Assembly: GCA_965223245.1 (NCBI GenBank)
Contig: CBDCVY010000013.1
Span: 2,046,001 to 2,110,000 of the forward strand
Length of the DNA stretch: 64,000 nt
Direction: 5' to 3'
Origin: CBDCVY01 sp965223245
GTDB lineage: Bacteria; Nitrospinota; Nitrospinia; Nitrospinales; Nitrospinaceae
Every line of letters starts with the position of its first letter. Position 1 is the stretch's first letter. Shown in pieces: positions 54,862 to 63,450 of the stretch. The translations under genes were made by a program, and so were the position numbers. The notes beneath the pieces were generated by a model. The model searched no databases and had not been told where the DNA came from. It saw nothing but the letters and a program-made list of their open reading frames with translations.

Positions 54862-54900
54862 GTTAACTATTTAAGCAATGTTATTGCTTAAATAGTTAAC
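54862..54900 (+). promoter_or_regulatory. Perfect stem-loop between precursor and modifying enzyme genes
   Basis: A 17 bp perfect stem with a 5-base loop (arm TTGCTTAAATAGTTAAC at 54884-54900). There is no T-run after it, so it is not a classical terminator. It may be an RNA-processing or attenuating hairpin giving more precursor mRNA than enzyme mRNA. TAGGAG of the next gene follows directly. Confidence 0.8.
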
Positions 54901-54916
54901 TATAGGAGATTAAGTT

Positions 54917-56824
54917 ATGAAAAAAGTTTTATTGATTAATATGCCTTTTACCACCATAACTTACCCGTCCATTGCCTTAAGTTTGCTCAAAGCCAACTTA
55001 TGTGATCAGGGAATTCCTTGTGACATCAAATATTTGAATATGGTTTTTGCTGATTTGGTTGGGGTCAGTGAGTATGAGCAAATTTGTAAAGAGCAAAACG
55101 GAGAATTATTCTTCGGCGAACGGTTTTTTTCGCAAGAATTATTTGCTGAAAAAATTCCTACAGACGATAACTATTGCAACTTCCTGGATTCGATTTCTAA
55201 GAATTCGGGACATTACATGGAATCTCTTCAGCGGACCGGATCTTTAATCAGCCGTTTTTTGGACCAATGCATTGAAACTATCCGTTGGGATGAATACGCC
55301 CTCGTCGGGTTTACGACCATGTTTGAACAAAACCTGGCTTCGGTATCTTTAGCAAGGCGAATTAAGATTAAGTATCCTGACATCAAAGTCGTTTTTGGTG
55401 GAGCGAATTGCGAAGGCGATATGGGGTTGGAACTGCATCGGCAGTTTAAATTCATTGATTACGTTTGTTCTGGTGAAGGGGATGTTAGCTTTCCCCAGTT
55501 AGTTCGAAAAATATTGAACCCTGAATTGAGCGGTGACGAGGTACCCGGAATTATTTATCGGGAAAAAAATTCTAGCGAGTCGGTACTTTGTCCGGGATGG
55601 GTACCCATAGAAAATATGGATTCATTAAGCTTTCCCGATTACGATGACTATTTCGAACAGTTAAAGGAGTTTTCCCTGCCTTTTTCCACATGCCTGGAGG
55701 TACAAATGGAAACCTCCCGAGGTTGTTGGTGGGGAGAAAAACATCATTGCACGTTCTGCGGTCTCAATGGAATGTCCATGGGCTTTCGTGCCAAGGGTAA
55801 AGAACGAGTGATCCGGGAAATTTTTTATCTAAGAGACAACTATATTAAAAAATACAACGTTCCTCAAATTTCGATGGTAGACAACATCCTGGATATGAGT
55901 TATTTCAAAGAAATAATTCCAGAATTAATTAAAAGGGGTTTTGATACTACCGTATTCTATGAAACTAAACCCAATCTGAACAAAGAACAAATTCGTATGC
56001 TTTCGCAAGCACACGTTTATTCTATTCAACCTGGCATTGAAAGTCTCAACACTAAAGTTCTCAAACTAATTGACAAAGGAGTTTCCTCTTTACAAAACAT
56101 TCAGTTGTTAAAATTTTGTGAACAGTTTGGGGTTTACCCCTCCTGGAATATTCTTTATGGCTTTCCGGGTGAATCCAGTGAAGACTATCAATCTATGATT
56201 GACCTTCTTTATAAACTAACTCATTTACAGCCTCCGGATCAATTTGGTCCATTTTTGCTGCAGCGGTTTAGCCCTTACTTTTCCAATCCCAAGCAATATG
56301 GAATCGTAGATATAAAACCGAAGGAGTGCTATAAATATATTTATCCATTTAAAACTGAAAGCCTTTCTAACCTGGCATATTATTTTGAATTTGAATACGA
56401 AAAGGAAGTTAAGCCTCCAAATTTTGAGACGAGTTTAACCCAGGCGGTGGGTTATTGGAAAGAATGTTATGAACAAAAGGAAAGCTTGTACTACCATAAA
56501 ATTTCTGAAAATTCACTGCTCATCGAGGATGAGCGATCCAATTCCAAATCACCTCAGGTTATTCTTCAAAATGAAAGAAAAGCCGTTTATGAATATTGTG
56601 AACTGGTTCGCAGCTTTACGGCAATTCTTCAACATATTCGTAAAGAGTTTCCTGAACATCCGATTCGACCTAGAGATTTAAGAGATTTCCTAAATGAAAT
56701 GGTTGACTTGAATTTGATTGTTACAGAGGAGGATAAATATTTAAGCTTGGCCATCTCTGCAGAAGAACAATCTGAGTTTGCCTATAGTGAGGCTTATAAA
56801 AGTACCATGGGAGAAAAAAAATGA
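54917..56824 (+). CDS. B12-binding radical SAM RiPP-maturation enzyme
   Basis: A 635-residue enzyme. The N-terminal third is a cobalamin-binding Rossmann-like domain (MKKVLLINMPFTTITYPSIAL...VVFGGANCEGDMG...VCSGEGDVSF). The radical SAM domain starts at ETSRGCWWGEKHHCTFCG, with cluster Cys at 270, 278 and 281: a CX7CX2C spacing, as in the family of RiPP maturation radical SAM proteins (TIGR03975-like). A C-terminal region (AVYEYCELVRSFTAILQHI...YLSLAI) resembles the winged-helix end of those proteins. B12-dependent members can be C-methyltransferases. It starts 69 bases after the precursor stop and overlaps the protease gene by four bases. Confidence 0.9.
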   Translation: MKKVLLINMPFTTITYPSIALSLLKANLCDQGIPCDIKYLNMVFADLVGVSEYEQICKEQNGELFFGERFFSQELFAEKIPTDDNYCNFLDSISKNSGHYMESLQRTGSLISRFLDQCIETIRWDEYALVGFTTMFEQNLASVSLARRIKIKYPDIKVVFGGANCEGDMGLELHRQFKFIDYVCSGEGDVSFPQLVRKILNPELSGDEVPGIIYREKNSSESVLCPGWVPIENMDSLSFPDYDDYFEQLKEFSLPFSTCLEVQMETSRGCWWGEKHHCTFCGLNGMSMGFRAKGKERVIREIFYLRDNYIKKYNVPQISMVDNILDMSYFKEIIPELIKRGFDTTVFYETKPNLNKEQIRMLSQAHVYSIQPGIESLNTKVLKLIDKGVSSLQNIQLLKFCEQFGVYPSWNILYGFPGESSEDYQSMIDLLYKLTHLQPPDQFGPFLLQRFSPYFSNPKQYGIVDIKPKECYKYIYPFKTESLSNLAYYFEFEYEKEVKPPNFETSLTQAVGYWKECYEQKESLYYHKISENSLLIEDERSNSKSPQVILQNERKAVYEYCELVRSFTAILQHIRKEFPEHPIRPRDLRDFLNEMVDLNLIVTEEDKYLSLAISAEEQSEFAYSEAYKSTMGEKK

Positions 56825-58362
56825 GTTCAAAAAAACGTTATTTAATTGGGTTTCAAGGCAGCTCCGTGATGCCGCAAAGTTTAACCGAAAATGTAGAAAG
56901 CTTTGTCACAGAAAATAAAGATATCAAATGTGTCCGCAAATTAAAGTCCGGACAATGCGTTCTTGAAATGACCGAGGAGCAAGCTCAACAACTGGCCCAA
57001 CAAAGAGGAGATATCATTATTGAGGAAGATCAGGAGTTAGAAATGTTCTTACCGATGCCCGGCCTCTCCCCTTTAGTCTCTGCCGACGAAGAGCTCTCTC
57101 TCAAATTTAAAGTGGTGAATGAAAATAAAAAACCCATCAGTGACGTCACTATTTTCTGCGTGGGCAATCAGGTCACTTATAGGGGAAAGACCAATAAATC
57201 CGGTATTGCCACAGTTAGAGTGTTCGAATCGAATTTCAAGCATATCATTGCTTCTCCAAAAGCCACTTACTGGTCCCAGGTCCAGAACTCTGTGAAAGCC
57301 AAAAGCGACAAGGAAATCCAATTTAAACTTAAAGAAATCCCCGTGGCCGGTAATTACGATTGGGGCCATTTATTGTTGGGAGTGGACAAGGTGCAAGACA
57401 AGTTTACCGGTAAAGGCATTAAAGTGGCCGTGATTGATTCGGGCATTGGAGATCACGAAGATTTAAAAACTGAAGGCGGCTACAACACTTTGGACGGTGA
57501 GGATCCCAAAAAATGGAATCAGGATGACAATGGCCATGGAACCCATTGCGCGGGAGTGATCGCCTCTCAACAAAATTCTTTGGGGGTGATCGGTATGGCG
57601 CCTGAAGCTGAAATGTATTCACTGAAAGTGTTTCCCGGGGGTCGATTCAGTGATCTCGTTGAAGCCATTGAATGGTGTATTGAAAATTATATCGATGTGA
57701 TCAGCATGAGTCTGGGAAGTCGCGCCCCCTCAATTCAAATTGAAAATTCTTTGTTGGAAGCCAATGCCCGGGGAATTACCTGTGTCGCCGCCGCGGGGAA
57801 CGACAGAGGCAAACCCGTATCGTACCCCGCAAAATATGATCATGTCATTGCCGTTGCCGCCATGGGACAAGTAGGGACCTTCCCGGAAGACAGTGGCCAC
57901 CAATTAAAAGTCGGAAATCAGTTTAGTCCTGATGGGAAACTATTTTCAGCAAACTTCACCAACATAGGACCTGAAATTGATGTGTGCGCTCCCGGAGTCG
58001 CCATCCTCTCTTCGGTGCCGAGTGGCTATGCCGCTTGGGATGGAACTTCCATGGCCTGCCCCATTGTCTCGGGCTTGGTCGCATTGATTTTAGAAGCGTA
58101 CCCGGAAATCCGAACGGGAGATAATTATCAACCGTATTATGCCAGTGAAATTCTCAAGAGTACCGCGACGAATTTAAGGTTGCCCAAACATCGGCAGGGC
58201 GCAGGGTTACCCAATGCCGAGTTGGCCCTGGAAAGTGCCATGCAACGTCTGAGTTATGAAGAAAACATCCTAAAAGAAAACCGCCAGCGGTTGGAGGCTA
58301 TGCTGCAAATTGCAAATGAAAACGCCAAGAATATTGAAAGTGCCTTAGCCAAATTGCCTTGA
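56821..58362 (+). CDS. Subtilisin-like S8 protease with N-terminal domains
   Basis: A 513-residue protease whose start overlaps the radical SAM stop (ATGA). Residues 1-80 resemble an I9-type inhibitor or adaptor (KRYLIGFQGS...CVLEMTEEQAQQLAQQ). Residues 90-170 look Ig-like (SDVTIFCVGNQVTYRGKTNKSGIATVRV). The catalytic domain has Asp206 (AVIDSGIG), His239 (GHGTHCAG), the AAAGND oxyanion region near 327 and Ser410 (DGTSMACP). There is no signal peptide, so it probably acts in the cytoplasm. It likely removes the leader or cuts the RITP tail; the cut site is unknown. Confidence 0.9.
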   Translation: MSSKKRYLIGFQGSSVMPQSLTENVESFVTENKDIKCVRKLKSGQCVLEMTEEQAQQLAQQRGDIIIEEDQELEMFLPMPGLSPLVSADEELSLKFKVVNENKKPISDVTIFCVGNQVTYRGKTNKSGIATVRVFESNFKHIIASPKATYWSQVQNSVKAKSDKEIQFKLKEIPVAGNYDWGHLLLGVDKVQDKFTGKGIKVAVIDSGIGDHEDLKTEGGYNTLDGEDPKKWNQDDNGHGTHCAGVIASQQNSLGVIGMAPEAEMYSLKVFPGGRFSDLVEAIEWCIENYIDVISMSLGSRAPSIQIENSLLEANARGITCVAAAGNDRGKPVSYPAKYDHVIAVAAMGQVGTFPEDSGHQLKVGNQFSPDGKLFSANFTNIGPEIDVCAPGVAILSSVPSGYAAWDGTSMACPIVSGLVALILEAYPEIRTGDNYQPYYASEILKSTATNLRLPKHRQGAGLPNAELALESAMQRLSYEENILKENRQRLEAMLQIANENAKNIESALAKLP

Positions 58363-58413
58363 GATCGTAAAAACCGGAAGACCCTAAGCAACGCCAGTTT
58401 ACTTTTCGGACAC

Positions 58414-58540
58414 TTATTTTTTTGTATCGTTTTCCAATACCAACCGATATTTGGCGTTGCCCTGGCGGAGGGGCTCCATGGCGTCGTTGACTTTGCTGAG
58501 GGGAAACTCTTCAGTGACGGGTTGGATATCGTGCCGCGCC
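58414..58540 (-). pseudogene. 3' remnant of a zinc-type alcohol dehydrogenase
   Basis: The minus strand reads ARHDIQPVTEEFPLSKVNDA, then MEPLRQGNAKYRLVLEND, then stop: the C-terminal end of a Zn-dependent alcohol dehydrogenase. The upstream part of the gene is absent, and the junction lies near 58535-58545, next to the following fragment. Confidence 0.6.
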
Positions 58541-58839
58541 GAAAGCCTACCCACTTGGCAGGCGACTGGCAAAATAAAAATGACACCTGGAATTTTTCAG
58601 CGGCACCCGAACGAAAGTTAACCAAACGTTTTGCCAGTGGCGAGGAAAAAGTCGAGGCTTATGACATCAATCCCGACAGCACCGGGCACTGGTTTTTAGT
58701 ATGTGTGAATCCCAAAGATGAAACTTACTGGATAGAACTCGGCAAGGATAGATCTCTCTCCGTGGCCCATCCCGCAAAAACGTTTAAACCTTTCGCCACC
58801 ATGATTCGCCTTCCATCTAACAAGTGTTACGGTTCTTAA
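58541..58839 (+). pseudogene. 3' fragment of an unrecognised protein
   Basis: Reads as coding, from about THLAGDWQNKNDTWNFSAAP to ATMIRLPSNKCYGS. The frame continues upstream only through the alcohol-dehydrogenase remnant, so its real start is missing. It may be the C-terminal half of a hydrolase or lipocalin-like protein. Two truncated genes joined here suggest a past recombination. Confidence 0.4.
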
Positions 58840-59313
58840 ATTCCTTCGTTAGAAACCAGTCAGCCAATAGAAATGGTTAGGTTTACTCAATAGGATTTAT
58901 TTTATTTGTGGAGCAAGCCGGAATAGTTTTACTTTGTCTTCAGTTTTTGCAGATTGGGAATATTTTCTCAAGTAGTTATAGACATCTTTATTTTGACGAC
59001 AATTTAAGGTAAAACTTGAGAACAGTTTCTGAGGATTCTGCGCCCGCCGCCGATCATCGAGAATAAATATTGGGTCCAGCGTCACGCTGGCCAACCGCAG
59101 GTTGGGGAAAGAGGGAATACATGATTCTTCCCATTTAACAATTTCTTCTAAAGACAAACTCACCTTGGGAATAGGTCCTGAGGATTTTGTGCTCGCAACC
59201 GAACATCGAAAATTAATTCTGCCGCCACGGCGAGTGGCAGCGTCACGCTGCCATCGAATATTTATGTTCCCTCCGGCCGGGCGTGGCCCGTTGCCTCCAC
59301 GGTGAGTGGCCCG
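58840..59313. repeat. Repeat-rich intergenic block
   Basis: Two module cores (about 58990-59070 and 59130-59220). Hairpins 59076-59090 (CCAGCG, TCA), 59091-59105 (CCAACC, GCA), 59225-59237 (CCAC) and 59237-59251 (GCAGCG, TCA). Confidence 0.75.
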
Positions 59314-60426
59314 CTACTCCACAAACGGGCCGCCCATGAGAAAGTTGCCGATGGCAAACTCTTGCTTATGCGATTGTAATGGATGAAACTCGCCGGCGAG
59401 TAAATCGCGGTAGAGCCGTTCCAGTCCCACTTTCTTAAAATAGGAATAACCGCCCAAAGCTTCCATCGCCAACTGTGCGCTTTGTCTTCCGTGTGAGGAG
59501 ATGATCGATTTCCCTTGAATGGCTTTGCTGGCGCTCGTGGTGTCGGGACTGATGTCAAAGTTGTTCACGCGGCGGACCATATCCTCGATGGCCCATTTGG
59601 TGATTTGGTAATGGTTGTTCATTTTGCCAATGCAAGCCACAGAGATAGAATCCTTTTTAGGACGCTTGGCAAATAAGTCCACCGTTTTGTCATGAATGGC
59701 TTCCACCACCCCGGCGTAAGGCGACATAAAAATAGGAAAGGCTAATGTGCTCACCACGTCCCACACCGGATGCCACTTCCCGCGCTCGCGAATGAGACCC
59801 ACTTTTTCTTTGGGGACAAACACATTTTTGAAATCGATGGAATTCGATCCGGTGCCGCGCATGCCCATCGCATCCCAGTCGTTAATGATCTCCACACCCT
59901 CGGTACAGAGCGGAGTCGAAAAATGCAGCACGTGTTCGCTTTCTCCATCATCATAAGCACAACTCATAACGGCAACATTCCCCAGAGGCGCACCACTGCA
60001 AAACGCTTTGCGGCAGGTGATGCGATAGCCCCCGTCAACTCTTTCCGCCGAGCCGTTAGACGAAACCCAATCGCCGCCGCCGGTGCTCACTAAAATCCAA
60101 TCGTTCGCAACAACAGCTTTTAATGTGTTGGTTGAAGCCCCGTCGCCTTTCAGGTGTTTCAAGGTCAGGACCGCGATTAAATGTTGATGCATGGACAGAG
60201 TTAAAGCAGTTGAGGGGCAAAACTTTGCGAGATCTTTGAGAAACACGCAAAGGTCGCTATAAGAAACGCCGCCTCCGCCCAGGTCGGCCGGAATGAGCGC
60301 CTTGTAAACTCCCGCCTCTTGCAGTTCAAGAAAATTTTCTTCGGCAAATTTGTTTTCCTGATCCAGCACCGGCGCGTTCTTCTCAAACTCCGGTCCATAC
60401 TGATTCAGTACACTTTGTAAGTCCAT
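59314..60426 (-). CDS. Acyl-CoA dehydrogenase family protein
   Basis: A 370-residue flavoenzyme. The N-terminal helical domain (QENKFAEENFLELQEAGVYKALIPADLGGGGVSYSDLCVFLKDLAKFCPSTALTLSMHQHLIAVL), a middle beta domain (RVDGGYRITCRKAFCSGAPLGN) and a C-terminal helical domain (ESIISSHGRQSAQLAMEALGGYSYFKKVGLERLYRDLLAGEF) follow the family order. FAD-dependent. The general-base residue could not be assigned. It may act on acyl-CoA or, like some relatives, in flavin-dependent desulfurisation or halogenation-type pathways; no neighbour indicates which. Confidence 0.85.
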   Translation of the reverse strand: MDLQSVLNQYGPEFEKNAPVLDQENKFAEENFLELQEAGVYKALIPADLGGGGVSYSDLCVFLKDLAKFCPSTALTLSMHQHLIAVLTLKHLKGDGASTNTLKAVVANDWILVSTGGGDWVSSNGSAERVDGGYRITCRKAFCSGAPLGNVAVMSCAYDDGESEHVLHFSTPLCTEGVEIINDWDAMGMRGTGSNSIDFKNVFVPKEKVGLIRERGKWHPVWDVVSTLAFPIFMSPYAGVVEAIHDKTVDLFAKRPKKDSISVACIGKMNNHYQITKWAIEDMVRRVNNFDISPDTTSASKAIQGKSIISSHGRQSAQLAMEALGGYSYFKKVGLERLYRDLLAGEFHPLQSHKQEFAIGNFLMGGPFVE

Positions 60427-61000
60427 ACAACTCTCCCCTCATTTTAAAAGTCATATAGTAAATGGTAGAACTCCAATGGCTGGTCATTCACTGGCCGAAT
60501 TCTAGCACACTTCTCTGAAAATTCACCGGCATTCAGATAATTGGCAAAGACCCCCATTATGAGGTGACCGGTCGGCACGGCTTACACCCTATTTTCTATG
60601 AGATTCACTAATTTTTTAGAGTCTTTCTAACTTAATATTGTAGGTTTTAGATTCACGAATCCTGTATAATGGAATAGCTTTTTGAGAGACCTTTGCATAA
60701 CCATAGAATTGGAAAACCCCTGGAGGTGAATCACCCTACCCCGGCCCCCGGCCGGCTGGGACATTCTTTTGCGATGATTTTATTTCAATGCAATCTCTTC
60801 AGAAACTTTTCGAATATTCCTTCTGCATCCAATCGTTAGATTGGGAAAGAGGGAATACATGGGTCTTTCTTTTTACATTGGGTTGTTTCAAAAAAAATCT
60901 TTGGTTAAATAAAGATCTCTTGTATTAAAGAACACACACCTCTTTTTTGTTCGTTTGGCTCTAGGGTTCCGCTTGCACCGGACCTTAATCTGGAATATTT
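60427..61000. repeat. Intergenic region with hairpins
   Basis: Hairpins 60741-60755 (CCGGCC, CCC loop) and 60829-60844 (CCAATC, GTTA loop), plus a TGAATCACCC element before the first. The last 100 bp are AT-rich and probably carry the promoter of the next operon. No gene. Confidence 0.65.
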
Positions 61001-62434
61001 ATGAATTTCAATTCTTATGACCCGGGAGATTTTTTCGATGAATTTTTTGAATCTCCGGGAAAACCTTATCCCTGGGTGCTTCCCCTGGTGGAGCGCATCA
61101 ACGATCTGCCCGTTAAAGGATTAATCAATCGGCAAACCACTGCAGAGTCGGCTCTCATGCAACTGGGCAGTACCTTTAACGTGTACGCGGACTCCCAAGG
61201 AGTCGAGAAAATTTTTCCGTTCGATATTATCCCGCGCATCATTGACGGAGCCACCTGGGGTAAGTTGGTGCCCGGACTGAAACAACGGGTGTATGCCCTC
61301 AACCAATTCGTGAACGATATTTATCACGAGCAAAAAATCATCAAAGACAAAGTCATCCCTAAGGAAATTGTTTTGTCCTGCAAAGGCTACCTCCCCGAAT
61401 GCGTGGGCCTGAACCCGCCGAAGGAAATCTGGTGTCACATCAGCGGCATCGATCTCATTCGCGATCGCCAGGGTCAGTTTATGGTGCTGGAAGACAACCT
61501 GCGTTGTCCTTCGGGGGTCTCCTATGTGCTCGGCAACCGGCAAATTCAAAAACAGACGTTTCCCAAAGTATTCGAATCGCTACAAATTCAACCGGTGGAG
61601 GATTATACCAGCCGGTTGCTGGACCTTTTATATTTTCTTTCTTCGGACATCTCTACCCATCCCAGTTCGGTGGTGCTCACTCCGGGAATTTACAATTCCG
61701 CTTATTTTGAGCATTCCTTTCTGGCGCAAAGCATGGGCGAAGAACTGGTGGAAGGCAGAGACCTTGTCGTGAAAGACAAGTTTGTGTATATGCAAACCAC
61801 CAAAGGACTCGTTAAGGTGGATACGATTTACCGCCGTGTGGACGATGAGTTTATCGACCCCGAAGTGTTTAACTCTGATTCCTTACTGGGCGTGCCCGGA
61901 TTGATGGAGGTTTACAAAGAAGGCCGCGTGGCTCTGGTGAATGCCCCGGGGTTGGGCGTGGCTGATGACAAACTCGTCTATTCTTATGTTCCGGACATCA
62001 TCAAGTATTACATGGGAGAAGACCCCATCATCCCCAACGTTCCCACTTACCGCTGCGTGATTGAAAGCGAACGTCAACACGTGCTGGAAAACCTTGACCG
62101 GTTGGTGGTCAAGGCGGTGGCGGAATCGGGCGGATACGGAATGCTTATGGGTCCGAGTTCTACTCAAGAAGAGCAAGACGAGTTTGTTGAAAAAATTAAA
62201 TCCAATCCGAGAGGTTATATTGCACAACCGGTCATTTCGCTTTCCCGCGCGCCTGTGATTGTGGACGACCACTTTGAACCGCGGCATGTCGACTTCCGAC
62301 CTTTCATACTTTACGGGGAAGAAATTCAGGTGATCCCCGGCGGCCTGACGCGGGTGGCTTTGAAAAAAGGATCGCTGATTGTGAATTCTTCTCAGGGCGG
62401 CGGCAGTAAAGATACGTGGGTATTGTATAAATGA
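61001..62434 (+). CDS. Circularly permuted ATP-grasp type 2 protein (DUF404/407)
   Basis: A 477-residue protein of the permuted ATP-grasp family: RQTTAESALMQLGSTFNVYADSQGVEKIFPFDIIPRII, RQRVYALNQFVNDIYHEQKI, GQFMVLEDNLRCPSGVSYVLGNR, VVKAVAESGGYGMLMGPSST. It probably forms an amide or peptide-like bond, using ATP, in the Anbu-associated pathway. The alpha-E domain gene follows after 26 bases and the Anbu gene after that, an arrangement seen in many bacteria. Confidence 0.92.
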   Translation: MNFNSYDPGDFFDEFFESPGKPYPWVLPLVERINDLPVKGLINRQTTAESALMQLGSTFNVYADSQGVEKIFPFDIIPRIIDGATWGKLVPGLKQRVYALNQFVNDIYHEQKIIKDKVIPKEIVLSCKGYLPECVGLNPPKEIWCHISGIDLIRDRQGQFMVLEDNLRCPSGVSYVLGNRQIQKQTFPKVFESLQIQPVEDYTSRLLDLLYFLSSDISTHPSSVVLTPGIYNSAYFEHSFLAQSMGEELVEGRDLVVKDKFVYMQTTKGLVKVDTIYRRVDDEFIDPEVFNSDSLLGVPGLMEVYKEGRVALVNAPGLGVADDKLVYSYVPDIIKYYMGEDPIIPNVPTYRCVIESERQHVLENLDRLVVKAVAESGGYGMLMGPSSTQEEQDEFVEKIKSNPRGYIAQPVISLSRAPVIVDDHFEPRHVDFRPFILYGEEIQVIPGGLTRVALKKGSLIVNSSQGGGSKDTWVLYK

Positions 62435-62460
62435 AAAATTTCGCAGGAGTCTTATTTTAA

Positions 62461-63429
62461 ATGCTGTGTCGTGTGGCAAACTCTTTATTCTGGATGAGCT
62501 CTTATTTAGAGCGGGCGGAAAACGCGGCTCGGTTCATCGATGTCAACCTTTCCATGCTTCTGGATTTGCCGCGGGAGTCTCAGTTTGGAAACCCATGGGA
62601 ACCACTGGTCAACATCACCGGAGACGAAGCCCTGTTCAATGAAAAATATGAAGCGGCCAACGCCGAGAACGTGATTCATTTTCACACGTTCGATGGAGAC
62701 TACCCGAATTCCATTCTGTCCTGCCTGATCGCGGCCCGGGAAAACGCGCGGTCCATTCGCGAGATCATTTCCTCGGAAATGTGGGAGCAAATTAATAAAC
62801 TTTACCTGATGGTTCGCAAGGCGGCAGAAACCACTAATCGAGGATTTGAAGACAGCCCGCACTTTTTTAAACAAATCAAAATGGATTGCCATTTGTTCGC
62901 CGGCGTCACCAACGCCACCATGAACCACGGCGAAGAATGGGACTTCGTGCAATTAGGGCGTTACCTGGAACGGGCCGATAAAACCTCGCGTATCCTGGAC
63001 GTAAAGTATTTTTTGTTACTGCCGCGGGTAGACCTGGTCGGTTCGGCGCTCGATAAAATTCAGTGGGCCGCGCTTTTGAAATCCATTAGCGGCCTGGAAG
63101 CCTATCGCAAAAAATATCGTCAAATTGCACCCAGCGACGTAGTGGAATTTCTAATGCTGGATGCGCAGTTTCCCCGATCCATACTGCATTGTATTGCCAT
63201 GGCGTATCGTTCGCTTTATTCTGTAGTGGCACATTCCGGAGGTCCGCAGCAAAATCTGCCGGAACGCCGACTTGGAAAACTGCGCGCGAAACTTAATTAT
63301 TCTGTAGTCGAAGAAATCATATCAACCGGTTTACATGAGTACATTGATGAAATTCAGGAAGATTTGAATTCCGTCCTCGATGCCATTCACGAAACCTATT
63401 TCGTTCCAAAACTATACATATCTAAATAG
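62461..63429 (+). CDS. Alpha-E domain protein (DUF403)
   Basis: A 322-residue, all-helical protein: MLCRVANSLFWMSSYLERAENAARFIDVNLSMLLD is the standard start of the alpha-E family, and GRYLERADKTSRILDVKYFLLLP is the second repeat. AGGAG precedes the ATG. It probably works with the ATP-grasp enzyme, and it lies just upstream of the Anbu proteasome subunit gene. The exact reaction is not known to me. Confidence 0.92.
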   Translation: MLCRVANSLFWMSSYLERAENAARFIDVNLSMLLDLPRESQFGNPWEPLVNITGDEALFNEKYEAANAENVIHFHTFDGDYPNSILSCLIAARENARSIREIISSEMWEQINKLYLMVRKAAETTNRGFEDSPHFFKQIKMDCHLFAGVTNATMNHGEEWDFVQLGRYLERADKTSRILDVKYFLLLPRVDLVGSALDKIQWAALLKSISGLEAYRKKYRQIAPSDVVEFLMLDAQFPRSILHCIAMAYRSLYSVVAHSGGPQQNLPERRLGKLRAKLNYSVVEEIISTGLHEYIDEIQEDLNSVLDAIHETYFVPKLYISK

Positions 63430-63450
63430 ATATTTTCGGAGAGTGCTCTC

